Made by a program: the position numbers and the translations under genes. From positions 14,907,437-14,971,436 of the forward strand of contig NC_059475.1 of the NCBI RefSeq assembly GCF_018139145.2: a stretch of DNA of 64,000 nt, read 5' to 3'. The DNA is from Gymnogyps californianus (Eukaryota > Chordata > Aves > Accipitriformes > Cathartidae). Below are positions 46,201 through 59,600 of this stretch, piece by piece (within the stretch, counting starts at the first letter, position 1; the number at the start of each line of letters is the position of its first letter). The notes beneath the pieces are model-generated. The model made no database searches and was not told where the DNA came from. It saw only the letters and a list, made by a program, of their open reading frames with translations.

Positions 46201-49200
46201 GCACTCTTTATAAAGTCCTGAAAAAGTGGGAGGAAAGAATGGTACGACACATGAAACCTGTATAGATGCCAGCAAACTCTTCATTTGTATTCATTAGATT
46301 TCCACATGCCTTTTGAGGATTTAATTTTCCCCACTTGGTGTTCCACTTTTCTACAAGCAGTAAATGAGTTTCAAACTCATTGGAATTACCTTGAGAACTA
46401 TAAGTAAATTCTGCAAATCACCAGGTAACAAAAGCAGTACAGCAATGCACTGCATCTGATGTCCTGCAGAAGCATCCTTTCAAAGACCATTAAGGAAAAC
46501 ACACAGGTTCAGTCATCACTGCTTACAGGATGGAAACACGGGCTAGGATGTGGCTATACCACAGATAATGGCTTCCAGGGAGACAGTATCACTCTTCAAT
46601 TATTCTTCTTTCCTCCACATCCTCTTCTCAAGCTGAATGTAGCCCAGCAGAATGGGGCACCAGAGGAAATTCTGCAGTTTCTGGAAAAGGAATGTAGTTT
46701 TGAGCTTCTTCTATGACTGAGCAAAGACTGCTCCCTGGGAACCTTGTATTTCCTTTGACATGTCATCCTCCCACCACCCAAGTCTGACAAGACTCAGCCC
46801 AAAATTAAATATGAGAAATAAAGAGATGGAGAAACACAGAAAGAAGCTACCACAAAATAAAAAGGAATTAAAAAAAAAGAAAATAAGTAAATAAAAAAGA
46901 ATAAACAATGACAAAAGAATTCAGTACAATCAGAAACTTGTGTGTTAGACAAGCATGTCTTAAGGAGTTATTCTGTAGCTCCTGGTCAGAATATGTATTT
47001 TGTGAGTTTTGGCAATTTCTAAATTTTTCACTTAACAGAAAAGTAAATAATTGTATAACACATCAAGGCACAATTCTGGGCTGTCCTCAGGCACTCACAC
47101 TCCTGGACTTTGTGTTTTTCCTCTTCTTGAATCATTTTTAACAGTGAGCTCTATTTTGAATGTATTCTATGTTCTTTACTACAGACTGTGCTCTCTTTTA
47201 GGTTATGAACTTGAGGAGAAGTTGTATAGCCAAAGGGGTTTTTCAGAAATTCAAAGTAACATATTTTGCCCATGAAGAATGCATTCACACTTTCTTGAAG
47301 TAAATTACAACAAAATCCTATATAATTAGAGCATAAACTTTAATGTATTTGTACCGGTAAAGAATGCTAGCAAAGGAAGACAGTGGAACATTGTGTAATG
47401 TTTAGAGGGGTATTTGAAAGCTTTTAAGTTAAGCATCATTTAAAACAGATTGTAATTAAGGATTTTCCTTTTTTTTATTACATATTAAGGTCTCTAAGAG
47501 CGTAACTTCCATAAATAGTCAAGAATAAACTACATTCAGACCTACATATAAGCACATTTCTTGGCACAGACAAATGAAAACTGTGATTGCTGACATCTCT
47601 TTGAAGGAAGATTTTCCTTTTTTTTTTTCATTCCAGCCCTTGTTTTATTTATATGGCTCTGCACACTTTTTTATTTTTAATTATCCTAAGGAAAAGAAGG
47701 GGTGGCGGGAAAGAGATCTTTGTTTTCCAACTGAGACAGTGAAATAAATTCCAAAGCTGCTTTTGTTTTTAATTTACAGAAGCCCTCATGTCTAATCTAC
47801 TAAGCCAACAAATAATCTGTTTGCCAGGTTTTACATGAGAGTCATGAAAAGTGCATACAATTGCTGACTTTATTCTTTTTTAGGATACGGATTCATTCTC
47901 TGCCATAAACTTGAAAAGATCCTTTTGGAGAACTTTTCACAATGAATTTATTTTTAGCTATGCATTTTGTTTCCCAGGAGTTATTTCATTTTTACCCAGT
48001 TACTTGAGTATCTTTGGCTCTCTTTTCCTTAATAACAACAAAAGCAGTGTGTTTGCCTATCTGAAAGATAAGATAGCTAGGCCTGTACCCTTGCTCATGA
48101 AAGCAGCTGTTTAAAAAGCAAAAAGGATATCAAGAAATGTGTTCCTCTCTGAAAAAAAGGTACAGAGCCGATAAGCACTCCCACATATTTCCATACACAT
48201 GAAAAATTACAATTTCCATCCTTCTGTTCTTTTAGAATAACCCTATATCCTACTCTTCCTAATATTTAAAATGAATCTCAGTATTTAAAAACTTAATGTG
48301 TATCCTGAGATCCACCAAGAAATTCCATGAGATTATGGGGGAAAAAGTGGAGAAAGCAAGACAGCAACAGAAAAATATAGTGTCTCTACACTGTTGTAAA
48401 TATATTCTGACAAATTCATGTATGCAGGCAAGGCAGAAATGCTGTTTTACAGTGAGATTTTTGGATGGTATGATCTACCGCAAGGAAATTTCTTCTGGTG
48501 CGGAGGAGTACACCACCACATTTTATTTACTTCCCTCCTCTCCATTCTGGTACATCTCCTCCACTAGACAACTATAAATCTAGCACAGCAGTATCAATGA
48601 ACTTGAAGGACAGAAAGAGCACTACTGAGCTACCTGCCAGCTTCCCCAAAACTGAGTTTTGCTGGGATTTTCACAGGCAACGCCAGGGCTCAGAATGCAT
48701 TGTGTTCCTCTGGAGATGCTCATTTGTCCCTCTCCTTCTCTTAAAGGATACAGGGCTTGAACTACACTGAAGCTAATAACACAGCTAGCATAGTTCTTGT
48801 CTTAAAAATGGCCCATTTATTGACATCTTAAGTAAGGGTATTCAAACCGTACTTAGAAGTGGAACTTACATTGGAGAGAAAGGGGATCAGGATGAAAAAT
48901 GTTCTAGGTAAAAAACTCTTCTGTGCCAAGATGTGCATCTTACCTTCCATACAGTTACTCCATCCACAGGTACTAACCAATCCTTTCCGCTTCATGCACA
49001 TTCCCAGAGCATTGTGCTGAAAGCTATGAAGATCCTGGCTATATGACTGTAGATAGACTGAAGCAAAGCAAATGAACAAGGAAAGGCAAAGAGACTTCAA
49101 ATAGACATAAAACAATGGCTGAGACAACCTTTTTAATACGTTAGACGTGAACAAGAATTTGGGGGAAGTGCAGAAGTATTAATAACAATTTAATTGAGCT

Positions 49201-50511
49201 CACATCTAAATTGTTTGTAAATATATATGAAGGATGTTCAGAGTCCCAGCCTTTGGGAGGTAGTCTGTAACTTACATCAATTAGAATAAAGGTATCCATT
49301 GTCTATCAGCTGTAGGCAAAAGGCTTTGGCCACAGCTCTTACTGCAGAATTGTGGGTGTAGCCAAATACAGCGTTCTTCAGTTCAAAACAAATAAACTTC
49401 TAGGTATTTGTTTAAATTTCTTCAAAGATCCACTAGTAAATAGAACTTCACAGGCAGGTGTTGATTTTAGATACACTGCAGAGTGAGCAGATGAAAAACT
49501 CACCATTTAGTTTTATGGCTATGAATTCTCATTTCATTCAAGGGGCTTATTTTACCAAATACCTTCTATCTACTGTATTCATGTTGCATTCTGTATTACT
49601 GTACAAGTCAACCCACTCTCATGCTAGTCAGAAAATAAAGAGATATTCTGTGCTAGTGAGTTTCAGAATTTAGATTTTCATAATTTTTTTAAACCATCAT
49701 AACAGATGGAGATTTTCAAATTTTGTTAACCAGTTTCCTGAGAAAAAACAACCGACAATGCAGATTCAGATCTTTTTCTTAATTTGTCTACTTACACTAT
49801 GTTCACAAGTCCCTTTTACTCAGAGAGACTTATAATCTGTATTCACTGGGTCCTGCTTGCAGAACCATCAGTGCCCCTACACGAAGTAACTCCTTTCTAA
49901 AATCTCCATCTCTCAAATACCTTCCTCAACTCTCTTGACTGAAACGAGGACATGCAAATTCCTCCTCAGACCCACATATTGTTATGGAGGAAAACCCCCA
50001 TTCAAAGTAATTTGCACCCAGGATGGCATGGAGTCAGAATGTGAGCTTAGGTATCCACCCTCCTTCTCCTGTGTAGTTTACCTCCACAACAGAGCAGCCT
50101 CAAACAATATTGATGGCTCTGGCATAAGGAGAAATCACAAAAAAAAGTCTCTTAATGAAGGAGAACTGCGGCACAGGGAGACCCAAGCTATAGGTTTAAA
50201 TGTGAACAACCCAAATACATGGCGTTGCCACCACTCCCCATAAGTACTATGATAACTGCGAAAATTTGCATTGTCCTACAATTCCCCTCCATTGCATCCT
50301 TCAGCCAATGTAGTGTAGTAAAATTAGATGGAATGATTACAAGAAATTGGTTTGCAGAAAAAATGAGTTTTCTATCATATGCTGCTATTAATGATGCATT
50401 TGCCAGTGTTCAGCAGCTCCCAGGCCACACTTACATCCATAGACAGTTTAAGAAAGTAATCCAGCCTCCCCCCTCCCACTCACCACTCCCAGTCAGGCTG
50501 CTGTGCCTTTC

Positions 50512-50533
50512 ATTAAAAAAAATTTTTTTTAAT
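50512..50533. repeat. 22-bp perfect palindrome, ATT-A8-T8-AAT
   Basis: The sequence is its own reverse complement over 22 bases. Runs of A8T8 bend DNA. A shorter A8T8 palindrome occurs at 4125-4140. Confidence 0.9.
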
Positions 50534-52731
50534 CTCCTGTCTTTACATACCCCTTGAGGCACATGTTCTCCAAAGTGAGAATCACTCAAATATAGTTTAC
50601 ATTACCCCACAGAACATTATAGAGGCAAGAAAATTGTCAAGCAAGGTGACAAGATTCACACCAAAAATCATTTTGTAAACTCTCTGAGATGTTGTCACAA
50701 CAAACCCAGAGGAAGAATTCTACTTCCTCAGCAGCCAATAATGGAGAAGGTGACAGGAGAGCAGAAAGGGAAAACGAAGACTCCCACATGCGCTTGGGAT
50801 GCTTTTCAGATCCTCAGCTTTGTCTATACTTAGGCTGCTAGATGATTTATGATCACTAGTCTCTATTGCCAGTGCAACTGTTCACTTCAATTCTGCATGT
50901 TCCTTGATGGGTTGGTTACATTTTCACAGATGCTATCATCACACTTTAACTGTAATAATCATGTCTGAATTGTGTTGTTACTATACTATGCTGCCAGCCA
51001 GCTCCTCTGTACTGAAATGTCCAATGCTGATGAATAGTGCAACTGCCTGAAATCAAGCCGAGAAACTCCGTTCTTAAAATGTTTCTTAACTGAGTGCTGC
51101 TTTGTAGGGAGTGATTATTCCCAAGACCTGATGAGAGGAGACATGATGGAAAGAACAAGTGCCCAACAAAGTGGCAAATTAGAGTATAGACAGATGACTG
51201 CAAACTACAGTTAGGACAGCTTAACAAATTCCCACTTACTAGATGAACTGTATGAACGGACCACAGCATACTTCTGATTCACTGCTATTGCAAAGGAAAA
51301 GTAGATTACTTTAAACTGGTTGTTAGTTTGAATCATGACATTCTAATACGTAATACTTCTTCCCTTGGAATTACAGTCGGTTAGAAGCATGCACACGAGC
51401 AATTAGCAGCAACTCCTTAAACTACCCAATCACTTGCCCCTCGCTGTTCTCTAAATTTCTACCCCAATTTGTGGCAGACCAGTGCTGGACCACAATTTCC
51501 ATTATCCTAAAAGCACTCGTGGTTCTCACGTGTGGTTTACACAAATAAACAGAAATATAATGTCAAATTTTCAGCTGTAAGTTGTCATCCACAGCGGTCA
51601 ACCGGACTAGATCAACAGCAGTGTTCCTGCTTGTAAGATGAGACCAAAGGGCACATGCCTGTGTCTGTGCGCAGGCCTAGTCTCCCCAGTCATCCAGACC
51701 TATTTGTCCCAACGGACATACCAGAACAGTGTAGCTTCCTCCTTCCTTGTGCACCAAATTTCCTTTGCAAAGAGAATCCAGGTGCATGAGGGGACTGTGC
51801 ATCACATTGCATTCTGACTCCCGGTTAAGCTGGAAATGCCTGTGTCCTGGAGCACAAACACAGCCGGCAGTATCTTGAAAAAAACTAGCCACTACATTCA
51901 ACGCTTTGAGGTTTATTAACAGATATGAGAGACTGCCAGCTCAGGCTGAAAATTAACACACTCAGCAGTGCTCTACAGAAAATGAGGCGGGCACAGGAGA
52001 TGGTAGATTACACAATATCTGTTGCTTTATTTTACCATGACCTATATCACTCTGAGATCCCAAACTTTGATTTAAGCCCCCTCATGCTCAGCACTGTATT
52101 TTATTTGTACAGCTCCACTAACTGACAATGTTTAAGTGAAACCAATCTCCTCCTACAAGTATGCACAGAAGTCCCAAAAATTATTTTAGAACAAGAAACT
52201 GGACACAACAGCCTCAAGCTTAAGGAAGAGTTGTAATCAGGAAGGATAGTCTCATTCAGAGAGGATCTAACGTTTTAGCAGATCAAGTAAAAAGCCAAAG
52301 TTGACTGCAGCACTCAAGCTTTTCCATCAGAAAGGATTTCTGCCTGATAATAGGAATTCAGTGCATACTCCTCCCCTCCAATGAGCCACAAGAACAGAGT
52401 TGGACTCCCCTTTACCTCTCCTTCACTGACATGGATGCTCCTGCTAAGCCAAGGTAATATTGTGTCACATGAGGCAGCACGTGAGTAGAGAAAGAAAAGG
52501 GATTACTGCACAGATATGAGGCTTTTCATTAGAAGAAACCCACAGGGATACATGCAGGAGGTACTCTAATCCCTGCACCCAGCTGCAGAATAAAGCATAT
52601 CAGGCATGAATACTTCTGTGCCTACTAGAGTACAATCAAAAAAGAACTGTACTTGTGAGATTAGACCAGAGAGGACAGACTACCTTGGGAACCAATGACA
52701 ATAAACATCAGCTAACCTTAAAATTTACTAC

Positions 52732-52749
52732 TTTTTTTTTTTTTTTTTT
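52732..52749. repeat. T18 homopolymer tract
   Basis: An uninterrupted T run in unique sequence. Confidence 0.9.
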
Positions 52750-54124
52750 AACCTTTTGTTCACTCTTCACTCAGGATACTCTTTAAAAACTCTTACTTCC
52801 CATGGCATTTTTATTAGTTCAGATCAGAGTTTAACCAATTGATTATGCTTTCACTGTTTCAGAAACACAGATGTTATTGTTTAGTGACTTTTTTAGAAAT
52901 ATATTCTTAACATACTTACATACTTGTATAAGAATATGTTTCTTCATAGCCATTAGTATTTCAAAAATGTACAGTAGCTTGAAATCCTGTTTAATCCACA
53001 GAATGTATAGCATGTGGACAGTGGCAGGACAAACTCCTCCATGCTGCTCTTACCTGCTGTTTATCCTTCCATGTTTTCAAATGCTGGTTTCTCCACTGAA
53101 AGCTATAATGCAAGTGACAATTCTGAGAAGCTCATGGTTCTGCACAAACTGTTAAATGTTCACAGTCACCAGCACAAAGTTACTGAGGATCCTATTCCCC
53201 TACGTGAAAACTCATCCTGGCTGAGTCTAAGAGGTGTCCCATCTTGACTTGGACTGAAACTACTGAATTCTGAATATGAAGAAATAGCTATGAATTATTA
53301 TACTAAGTAACGTCAAAGAGCCTAGAAAGTAAGCAAATGAAGCAGGTGCTATACAACATATCATAAGGCAAACAATGTAAGCTGAACAATGTGAGGTGAA
53401 GAATTGGTCAGCTTCTCACAAATACTTTCCTCATTTTAAAATCAGAATTGTTGCTGCCTTTTTAATCTTATGAAAGTTTTAGGGGCATGATGCTCTGTGA
53501 CACTTAATGGGAAGCCAACTCTTTTTTTAGCTCGGATAAGAATGGCACTGCTGTGCAACCACTTTGTGGCCCATATGAAAACATCTAAGCAAGGCACAGA
53601 GAAATCAGTCTTCCTGCTTTTAAACACCACTCTCATTAACAAAAGCATCTGGAGCTAGTCTGGTACTAAAACACACTCATAGGCAGATCACACAGCCTAT
53701 ATGGCACTAAGTAAATAGCTCTGTATCACATTTGTTTCAGAGCTGACAAAACCAAACCAAAACACACACTTAAATCCCTCTTCCCTCACCCTCAGTTACC
53801 AGCCACCACCTTATCAGTGGTACCATTACAACTGCTTAGTAAACTAGTTCACTGAAAAGATCTGGCTTAAAGTAGCTCGGTTGAGATGGAGGTGGAACAC
53901 TTGCTTTGTTTCTTTAACTGAGGACAGTTCACCAATCCAGCTTACAGTGTGGTCACACAGAGATGCATAGACACAAGTAAGAGGGCAGCATACAGCAATA
54001 CCAGGGCATGAATTTAAGTCTGTTTTGACACTGAAGCAAGCCCATCGAGGAACTACACTTTCCTTTCCACACACCCTAAGGAGAGGCTAAAGGGGTGTAG
54101 GAGCAGTTTGGATACTAAGAAAAA

Positions 54125-54400
54125 TAAGACATTGCATTTTTATAAAATCTATTCACTTAGCACTTATAACACTTTACACATTACATCAAAATACCCAGGT
54201 CACTACACTGGAGCCCATTCACTAACTTGACAGTATAACTAATAGCAGGACCCTAATCTACTCAATGAATGAGTCCTCTGAATTGTAGATAGGGAAACAG
54301 AGCACAGAGGAATGAAGTTTCTTGAAAACAGAAATACAGCAAATGACAAAACCATTCTTGCAGGCAATCCCAGGTTCCTAGTGAGTAAAGAGGTGAAGCC
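54125..54400 (-). mobile_element. MIR-type SINE
   Basis: 'cttagcacttataacactttacaca' opens the minus-strand MIR 3' part (usual 'cacttatagagcgctttaca'). The core follows as 'gatagggaaacagagcacagagg', 'atgaagtttcttg', 'acagcaaatgacaaaaccattc' and 'atcccaggttcct', in correct order and spacing for the reverse-complemented core. The element is diverged but nearly complete. Confidence 0.7.
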
Positions 54401-54459
54401 CTAAATTATTCTTTAAGAAAGTGAATTTACCAGCCTCATACTTTGAGGATCTATTTATG

Positions 54460-54665
54460 TCCCTTGACTGCCTCCCCACACCACAATTCCAAGCCCCTTA
54501 GCACTACATACCCAAACTCACATTTCCTCCTTTAGCCTCTTACCTCTCCTGCTCCTTTATCCTACCTGTCATGTCTCCAAAGCAGGACCCTTTATCCCAT
54601 CCTTTCCTAACTCTGACTACCCCATCTATTCAGCATCTTTTCCTTTACCTCCCAACCTTCCTGAA
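54460..54665. other. pyrimidine-rich, G-poor stretch
   Basis: About 200 bases of C, T and A with few G residues and no clear period. This strand asymmetry is not explained by any repeat I recognise. Confidence 0.6.
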
Positions 54666-55104
54666 TATATACAACATATACAAGGAATTGTATCACATTA
54701 TCTAGTGATAAACACAAGATAGCTTATTCTTTTTCAGGACAGCCAATGTGAGGTAGTCTGATATGAGAAGGTTACCCAGGCTAGTTTTCCAAGACTCCAC
54801 ACAGTCACTTTGACTGCTAATGTTGAAGACAAAGCCTGTGTGTTACTGAAACTAGAAACTACTGCCTTGTCTCATGTGGTGAATTCCTGCTTTGCTAGGT
54901 CTTGGAATGAAGATTAAAGACTCTGTGGTCAGAACTGAAAGGTATAAAATCAAATGCCTTCTTACCAAGTACTTGTTATTTAGTGGCCCCAACCACTAAC
55001 TCCAGGAGCTGTTTCCAAGTGCACCTTAGCAATGACACACTGAATTTCTTGGCAGGGGTGGAAGGAGTGGGGGGTGTGTGGGGGAGATATTTTCCAGCCC
55101 CTCC

Positions 55105-55107
<3 letters not shown>

Positions 55108-55147
<40 letters not shown>
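55108..55147. repeat. (AC)20 microsatellite
   Basis: Twenty uninterrupted AC dinucleotides. This is the longest dinucleotide array in the window and likely polymorphic. It produces a string of alternating Cys and Val in an antisense frame (54980-55204) that is not a gene. Confidence 0.95.
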
Positions 55148-55149
<2 letters not shown>

Positions 55150-55974
55150 CCCTCACATGTTCCTCCATCACATATTTGAGAAATAGAACCTGAACAGTAA
55201 CCAAAGGCTTGGTATATTCAGTGGAGATTAAAGGCTACATGTTCAAATAGGCGCTAACTTGGGTGGGTTGGTCAAATTCTCCCTACAGTTGTTTTATTCT
55301 GGGAACCCCACAATGGAGAAAAGAATTATTTTGATATTCACATTTCAAAGAGCACACTTTACTGAATATTTTCAACAGAAGATGATAGCACTACTGATTT
55401 ATATAGACTGTGTATAAACCCACACATGCATATGCACAAACATACATGCACAGCATATACATATGTATATGAACTATCTGTAACAGAGGAGGAGATTCTT
55501 TCATTTTGCTTTTCGTGCTGCTCACTCCAGGAATCTATCCTTGATCTTGACAGAACTGATAGTTTATAATGAATACTTTTCCAGCTTTCATGGCTGGCAT
55601 CAAGGAAACACCTGGGAGTAAGGTTTGTTCACTGTGGGTTTGTGTATTTCTTTTTTAAACATAGTTACTGTGCTGTTTGCCTCTAATAAACATTTTTATT
55701 GTGTTTAAATATCTTATTCATTCAGGCAAAAATGAAACAAAAGAAAACAGACAGGTAAACAAGAGGGTCTGCTGTGCTTCTGCAAGTGGAAAGAGACCCT
55801 GAAAGAATAAATAAACTGGGCCAAAGTCAGGAGATGTGCCATTGACTGTACTACAGATTAACTACCCATGACATTTAATAGTGCCTCATTTTGCCTTTAG
55901 TTACCTACATAGAAAGGGAGATGTAGGAAAATGGCAATAACTCTCAGGAAAGCCCTGACTCCTATTTAAAGTAC

Positions 55975-56190
55975 TTGCATGGTCCTCAGAATCTTGGCAT
56001 TCACTTTCTATTATATTCATCTCCACAACAACCGTGTGAGATTCAGAATACATTCTTCTCATCTAACAGAAAGGAACCGATGCATTAAGAGGCTGAATGA
56101 TCTACTGAGGATGACACTAGAAATTTCTGGCAAAGCTCTAGAATCTCACATAGAAGATACTAACATTCTGAAGTATAGCATATTTTGTTG
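55975..56190 (-). mobile_element. MIR-type SINE
   Basis: 'cacaacaaccgtgtgagatt' stands for the MIR word 'cacaacaccctgtgaggta'. It is followed by 'ttctcatctaacagaaaggaa', 'gcattaagaggctgaatgatct', 'aggatgacactag' and 'ggcaaagctctagaatc', matching the reverse-complemented MIR core in order. The 88-codon frame at 55979-56245 falls within it and is not a gene. Confidence 0.7.
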
Positions 56191-58749
56191 CATCAGTTTG
56201 ATACAACTGATATTAATCCCAGAACTAATATCAAATGGAGGATAAAACACCAGATGTACAGCACAGTAAACAGAATATTTGAAGGAAAAATTTAGAGACA
56301 CAATACCCCATTCGTTCTATTTTAAGGAACCAAGTCAGCACAGTCAGATAACATTCACATTCTACATTGATGTGGTCAGACTTCCTTTGTCATTATGACA
56401 TTACTTCCACCTTTCTTTCTGTGTATTTGTCTGCTTGAGATTTGAAACTTCCTTGAATCTAGGTACTAGACTTAAAACTGCCTATTCCAAGATTTGAACT
56501 ATTTCCAGTAACAACTACTGTTCTAAGTAAGTCATAGAGATCAGAAATATAACTAGCTGAAAAGGTATGATGTATTTTAGGTGATCTGTTTTCAAATGCT
56601 TTTGACTAGTTCTGTAAACTGAATAGGAAAAAAAAATTGAAGAATCATATATTTCACAAAATCAGGAACATCTGTTCCACATGTACAGGCTTTGTTATTC
56701 AATCTAAATAGAGAACTTTTATCCTACAGTTAAAGCCCTGGTTTGCTATCTTCTTCTTATGTATGAAAATTTCATGTTAAATAGTCTTAAAACACAAGCA
56801 GTGAGTGAGGTCTTATTCTATCACCTCTTTGCAAAAGTATAAATTCCATACAGGGTAGAAACCAGTGAAGAGTCAGTCCCTTGTTCACATGGAAATTAGC
56901 AGGAGGAGGCTATTTCAAGGCCACTGAAATGCTTATATGAAAGCCCTAGTGCTTATGTAGGCAATTTAAGAAAGCAACTATGGAGTCTGTAAATCTCAAC
57001 ATCCCCCTGTAGTCTACTGCTCCAGCTGAGCGTGGAGAGGAATAGCATTTTGTGCAATGTTTTTGCTTCCTGTCATACCCTGCATTTTAGTCTAGCCCAT
57101 CTCTGGAAAGAAGCTTCACTGGAAGTTTAATCAATTCCACAGCTTCAAATGTGTTTTAAAACCAGCATACATGAAAAGGGGAATAAAGGGGAGCTTCTAA
57201 TTCTGTCTCTTTATGAATACTTATGAAAATATGCGGATCAAAGCCTCTTCCTCTGCAAGTAAATTTCAAGCCTCCTGTAGGACTCAAAGGAAAAGTATTA
57301 GAACTCATTTTATATTTCAGTTAGCATAAAGTACATGGTCTCACAACAGGCTTTTCCCTAATTTGCGGGGAACTGCTTCAGAAATGGAGCAAAGCAGTCT
57401 AAACAGGGCCCTTCTCCTGCCTCCACAACAGGGGAAAATGGGATCAGGAATACAACAAACATTCAAGCTATCTCTGTCATTAGCAACCAGCTTTAGCTAC
57501 CTTATGCACCTGAAAAGTATACTTAAAGAGAGAAATGACCCTAGGTTAAACATAACCTCCTGAGCTCTCTCCTTGCTGAAACGAACATCAGCCAACCTGG
57601 TATCTGCCAAAGCCCTTCTGACCTCAGAGTTATTGATCATACTGAACATTTGTTCCAACACATTGGTTTCAGGTCACAACTCTTCCCAATCACTGCCATT
57701 TCTCCTGGAGAAGAGTCGTTCTGTTGCTAAGGGACTGACCACAACAGAGAAGTTCTATGTTCAATACTCAGCTGACCTAAAAAGGACCTGTCAACACAGA
57801 CAAATACATTTGACCTGAGATTCTCTTCTTAAACTCTGAGTTGCCCAGAATCCAAGCAGTCATGTTGGCACAGGGCAGTGCCTTAGCTACCATGGCCATT
57901 CTCCTGAGGGTGAGCTCCTTAGCAAGGCATTCTGGCACAGGAAGAGGTCTGCACCAACATGGATATAACAGCTTCCAGGCCAGCACTAGATATCATCTCC
58001 ACAGCAAGGAGGGCAGACTAAGGACCACGATGAACCCACCTAACTCAAAAAGTCATACAACCTTTTCCTGCACCATCAGTTATCTTTCCTATTCACATAC
58101 CTGTTAAGAAATTCAGGAGAAAAAGAAGTTATGTGTAAAATGTTTGCTCTGTATGCAGGATAGAGCTGCAGTGGCTACGGAGGTTTGATCTTTTGGGTGA
58201 AGTTCTCTTTCCAGAGAGACAGAAGCAGTACCACAACAGGATAACCAGGAAAGGAACACAAAAAAATTGATTTGGAAATACCTTTTTGGATGTTAGTCAA
58301 AAGCAACAAAGAAAAGAAGATGAAAGAAAGTAATTAAGTGAGACTTAATTAAGAAACTTCCTCTGCTTAGGAGGAGGGGAGTTTCTGCTAGCAGGAAGAA
58401 GTTAGTTTTGAAAAATACCTGCACCTGTTAAGCAGTACTGCAAAAGGAGAACAGAACAACGAATGAATTCTGTTGAGAGCGCACCTCCCAACTTTCAAAA
58501 CCTGCCCAGGTCCCTGGGAAAGCCACTGATAACAACAGTTTTGCGTTGGCACAAAACTAGTGTATCTCTTATTACATCTACTCAAATGCCACATAACACC
58601 AAAAACTCCAATAACTAGCCAGGAATTTCACAAAACTCAAAATAGAGTAATAACGTGCTTTGAATTTTGGTGCACATCAGTCCTTTCTTTTCACATTTAT
58701 GGACATTTATTGTGAGAAGAAAGAAATAACTAGGTGAGATCTCATGAGA
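56191..58749. other. unique non-coding DNA
   Basis: No gene is supported. The 57360-58110 stretch is less AT-rich, with three short plus-strand frames (57363-57563, 57573-57818, 57841-58107), but these show no recognisable domain. I cannot exclude non-coding transcript exons. Confidence 0.45.
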
Positions 58750-58985
58750 AAGGGAGTCACCTCCCAGTTCTGGCACAGACTCGATGCACAATTTAAACAA
58801 ATCATTTAATCTGAGTCTTAGTTCTCCAGCAGTAAAAACCGAGCAGCAGTTCAGTTATTCTGTTCTTTGTCTCATTTACATAGGTTGTAAATGCTGAAGG
58901 GCAGGGGCCATCTCTTATTATGGATTTGTGCAGTGTCTAATACAATAGGGATCTGAACACAGCAGGGCCTTTAAGAGCTATCTCA
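58750..58985 (+). mobile_element. MIR-type CORE-SINE with its 3' tail
   Basis: 'gggagtcacctcccagttctgg' followed by 'caaatcatttaatctgagtctt' and 'agttctccagcagtaaaaacc' matches the 5' part and core of MIR. The core passes into 'ggttgtaaatgctgaagggcagg', 'ccatctcttattatgg', 'tttgtgcagtgtctaatacaat' and 'ggatctgaacacagcagggcc', the tail of the same amniote group as the minus-strand copy at 15897-16112. Confidence 0.75.
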
Positions 58986-59279
58986 TGTTTGAAGTACATT
59001 CAAAAGTATATTGTTCCATGTTACGTATGTCTCCCAGAGCTTATTACAGTGAGAGCTAAATAAAGATTCATGATCACTGAGTACAATTTTGTGTCAGAAA
59101 TGAAAGGGTCAAGGAAAGTTGATAATTGCCCATCTTTTCTCCTTCCCTACGTAGATTACCAACAATACAGCATGCGGGAGAGGGAACGGGAAACAAAAGC
59201 TAAACCTGTCTTTGGTGAATAAATAATAGCAAAAAGCTCCTAAGAAATCTCAGTCTAAGTTCTGCAGCCCTAAATTGCT

Positions 59280-59600
59280 TACAAAAAAAAAGTTTCCATA
59301 AATTGGCATTAATGAAGAACAATCCTCTTGCTTTGCCTGGCAGGAAGAGCCACCTTTTCTAAGGGAGAAATGCACAACAATCTAGAAATCCTATTAATAA
59401 CATTAGAGTCCTGAACTTTAATGTATTAATGAATGGACGTGCACTCATGCTGTAATCATGAATTTCAGCATTGCCTTTGATGCTTCATTGGGCACAAAGC
59501 TCTTACAAAATGTTTGAAGTGTCTGGCTGTGTAATAATGATTTATAATTCTCTTGAACCAAAGCAAAATTTACTAGTAAAAATCATTTTTGAAATAAAAA
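59280..59600. other. repeat-free AT-rich block, candidate conserved non-coding element
   Basis: This stretch has no simple repeat or transposon words. It carries regular TAAT/ATTA-rich segments ('ggcattaatgaagaacaat', 'gtattaatgaatgga', 'gtgtaataatgatttataat') mixed with moderately GC-rich words such as 'ctttgcctggcaggaagag'. Its texture is close to vertebrate developmental enhancers. I infer this without alignment. Confidence 0.25.

Larger units (their letters stand above)
41567..54124. other. unique AT-rich non-coding DNA
   Basis: No gene is supported in about 12.5 kb. Features seen are a T22 tract at 43190-43211, a 22-bp palindrome at 50512-50533 and a T18 tract at 52732-52749. Blocks of possible conserved-element texture lie at 42120-42290 and 47620-47820. 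The longest frames (48498-48770, 48828-49154 minus, 49935-50243, 50219-50557, 50946-51269 minus) reach only 90-112 codons and show no recognisable domain. Confidence 0.5.

Noticed and set aside
54980..55204. Minus-strand frame with alternating Cys-Val run
   Set aside because: It is produced by the AC microsatellite.
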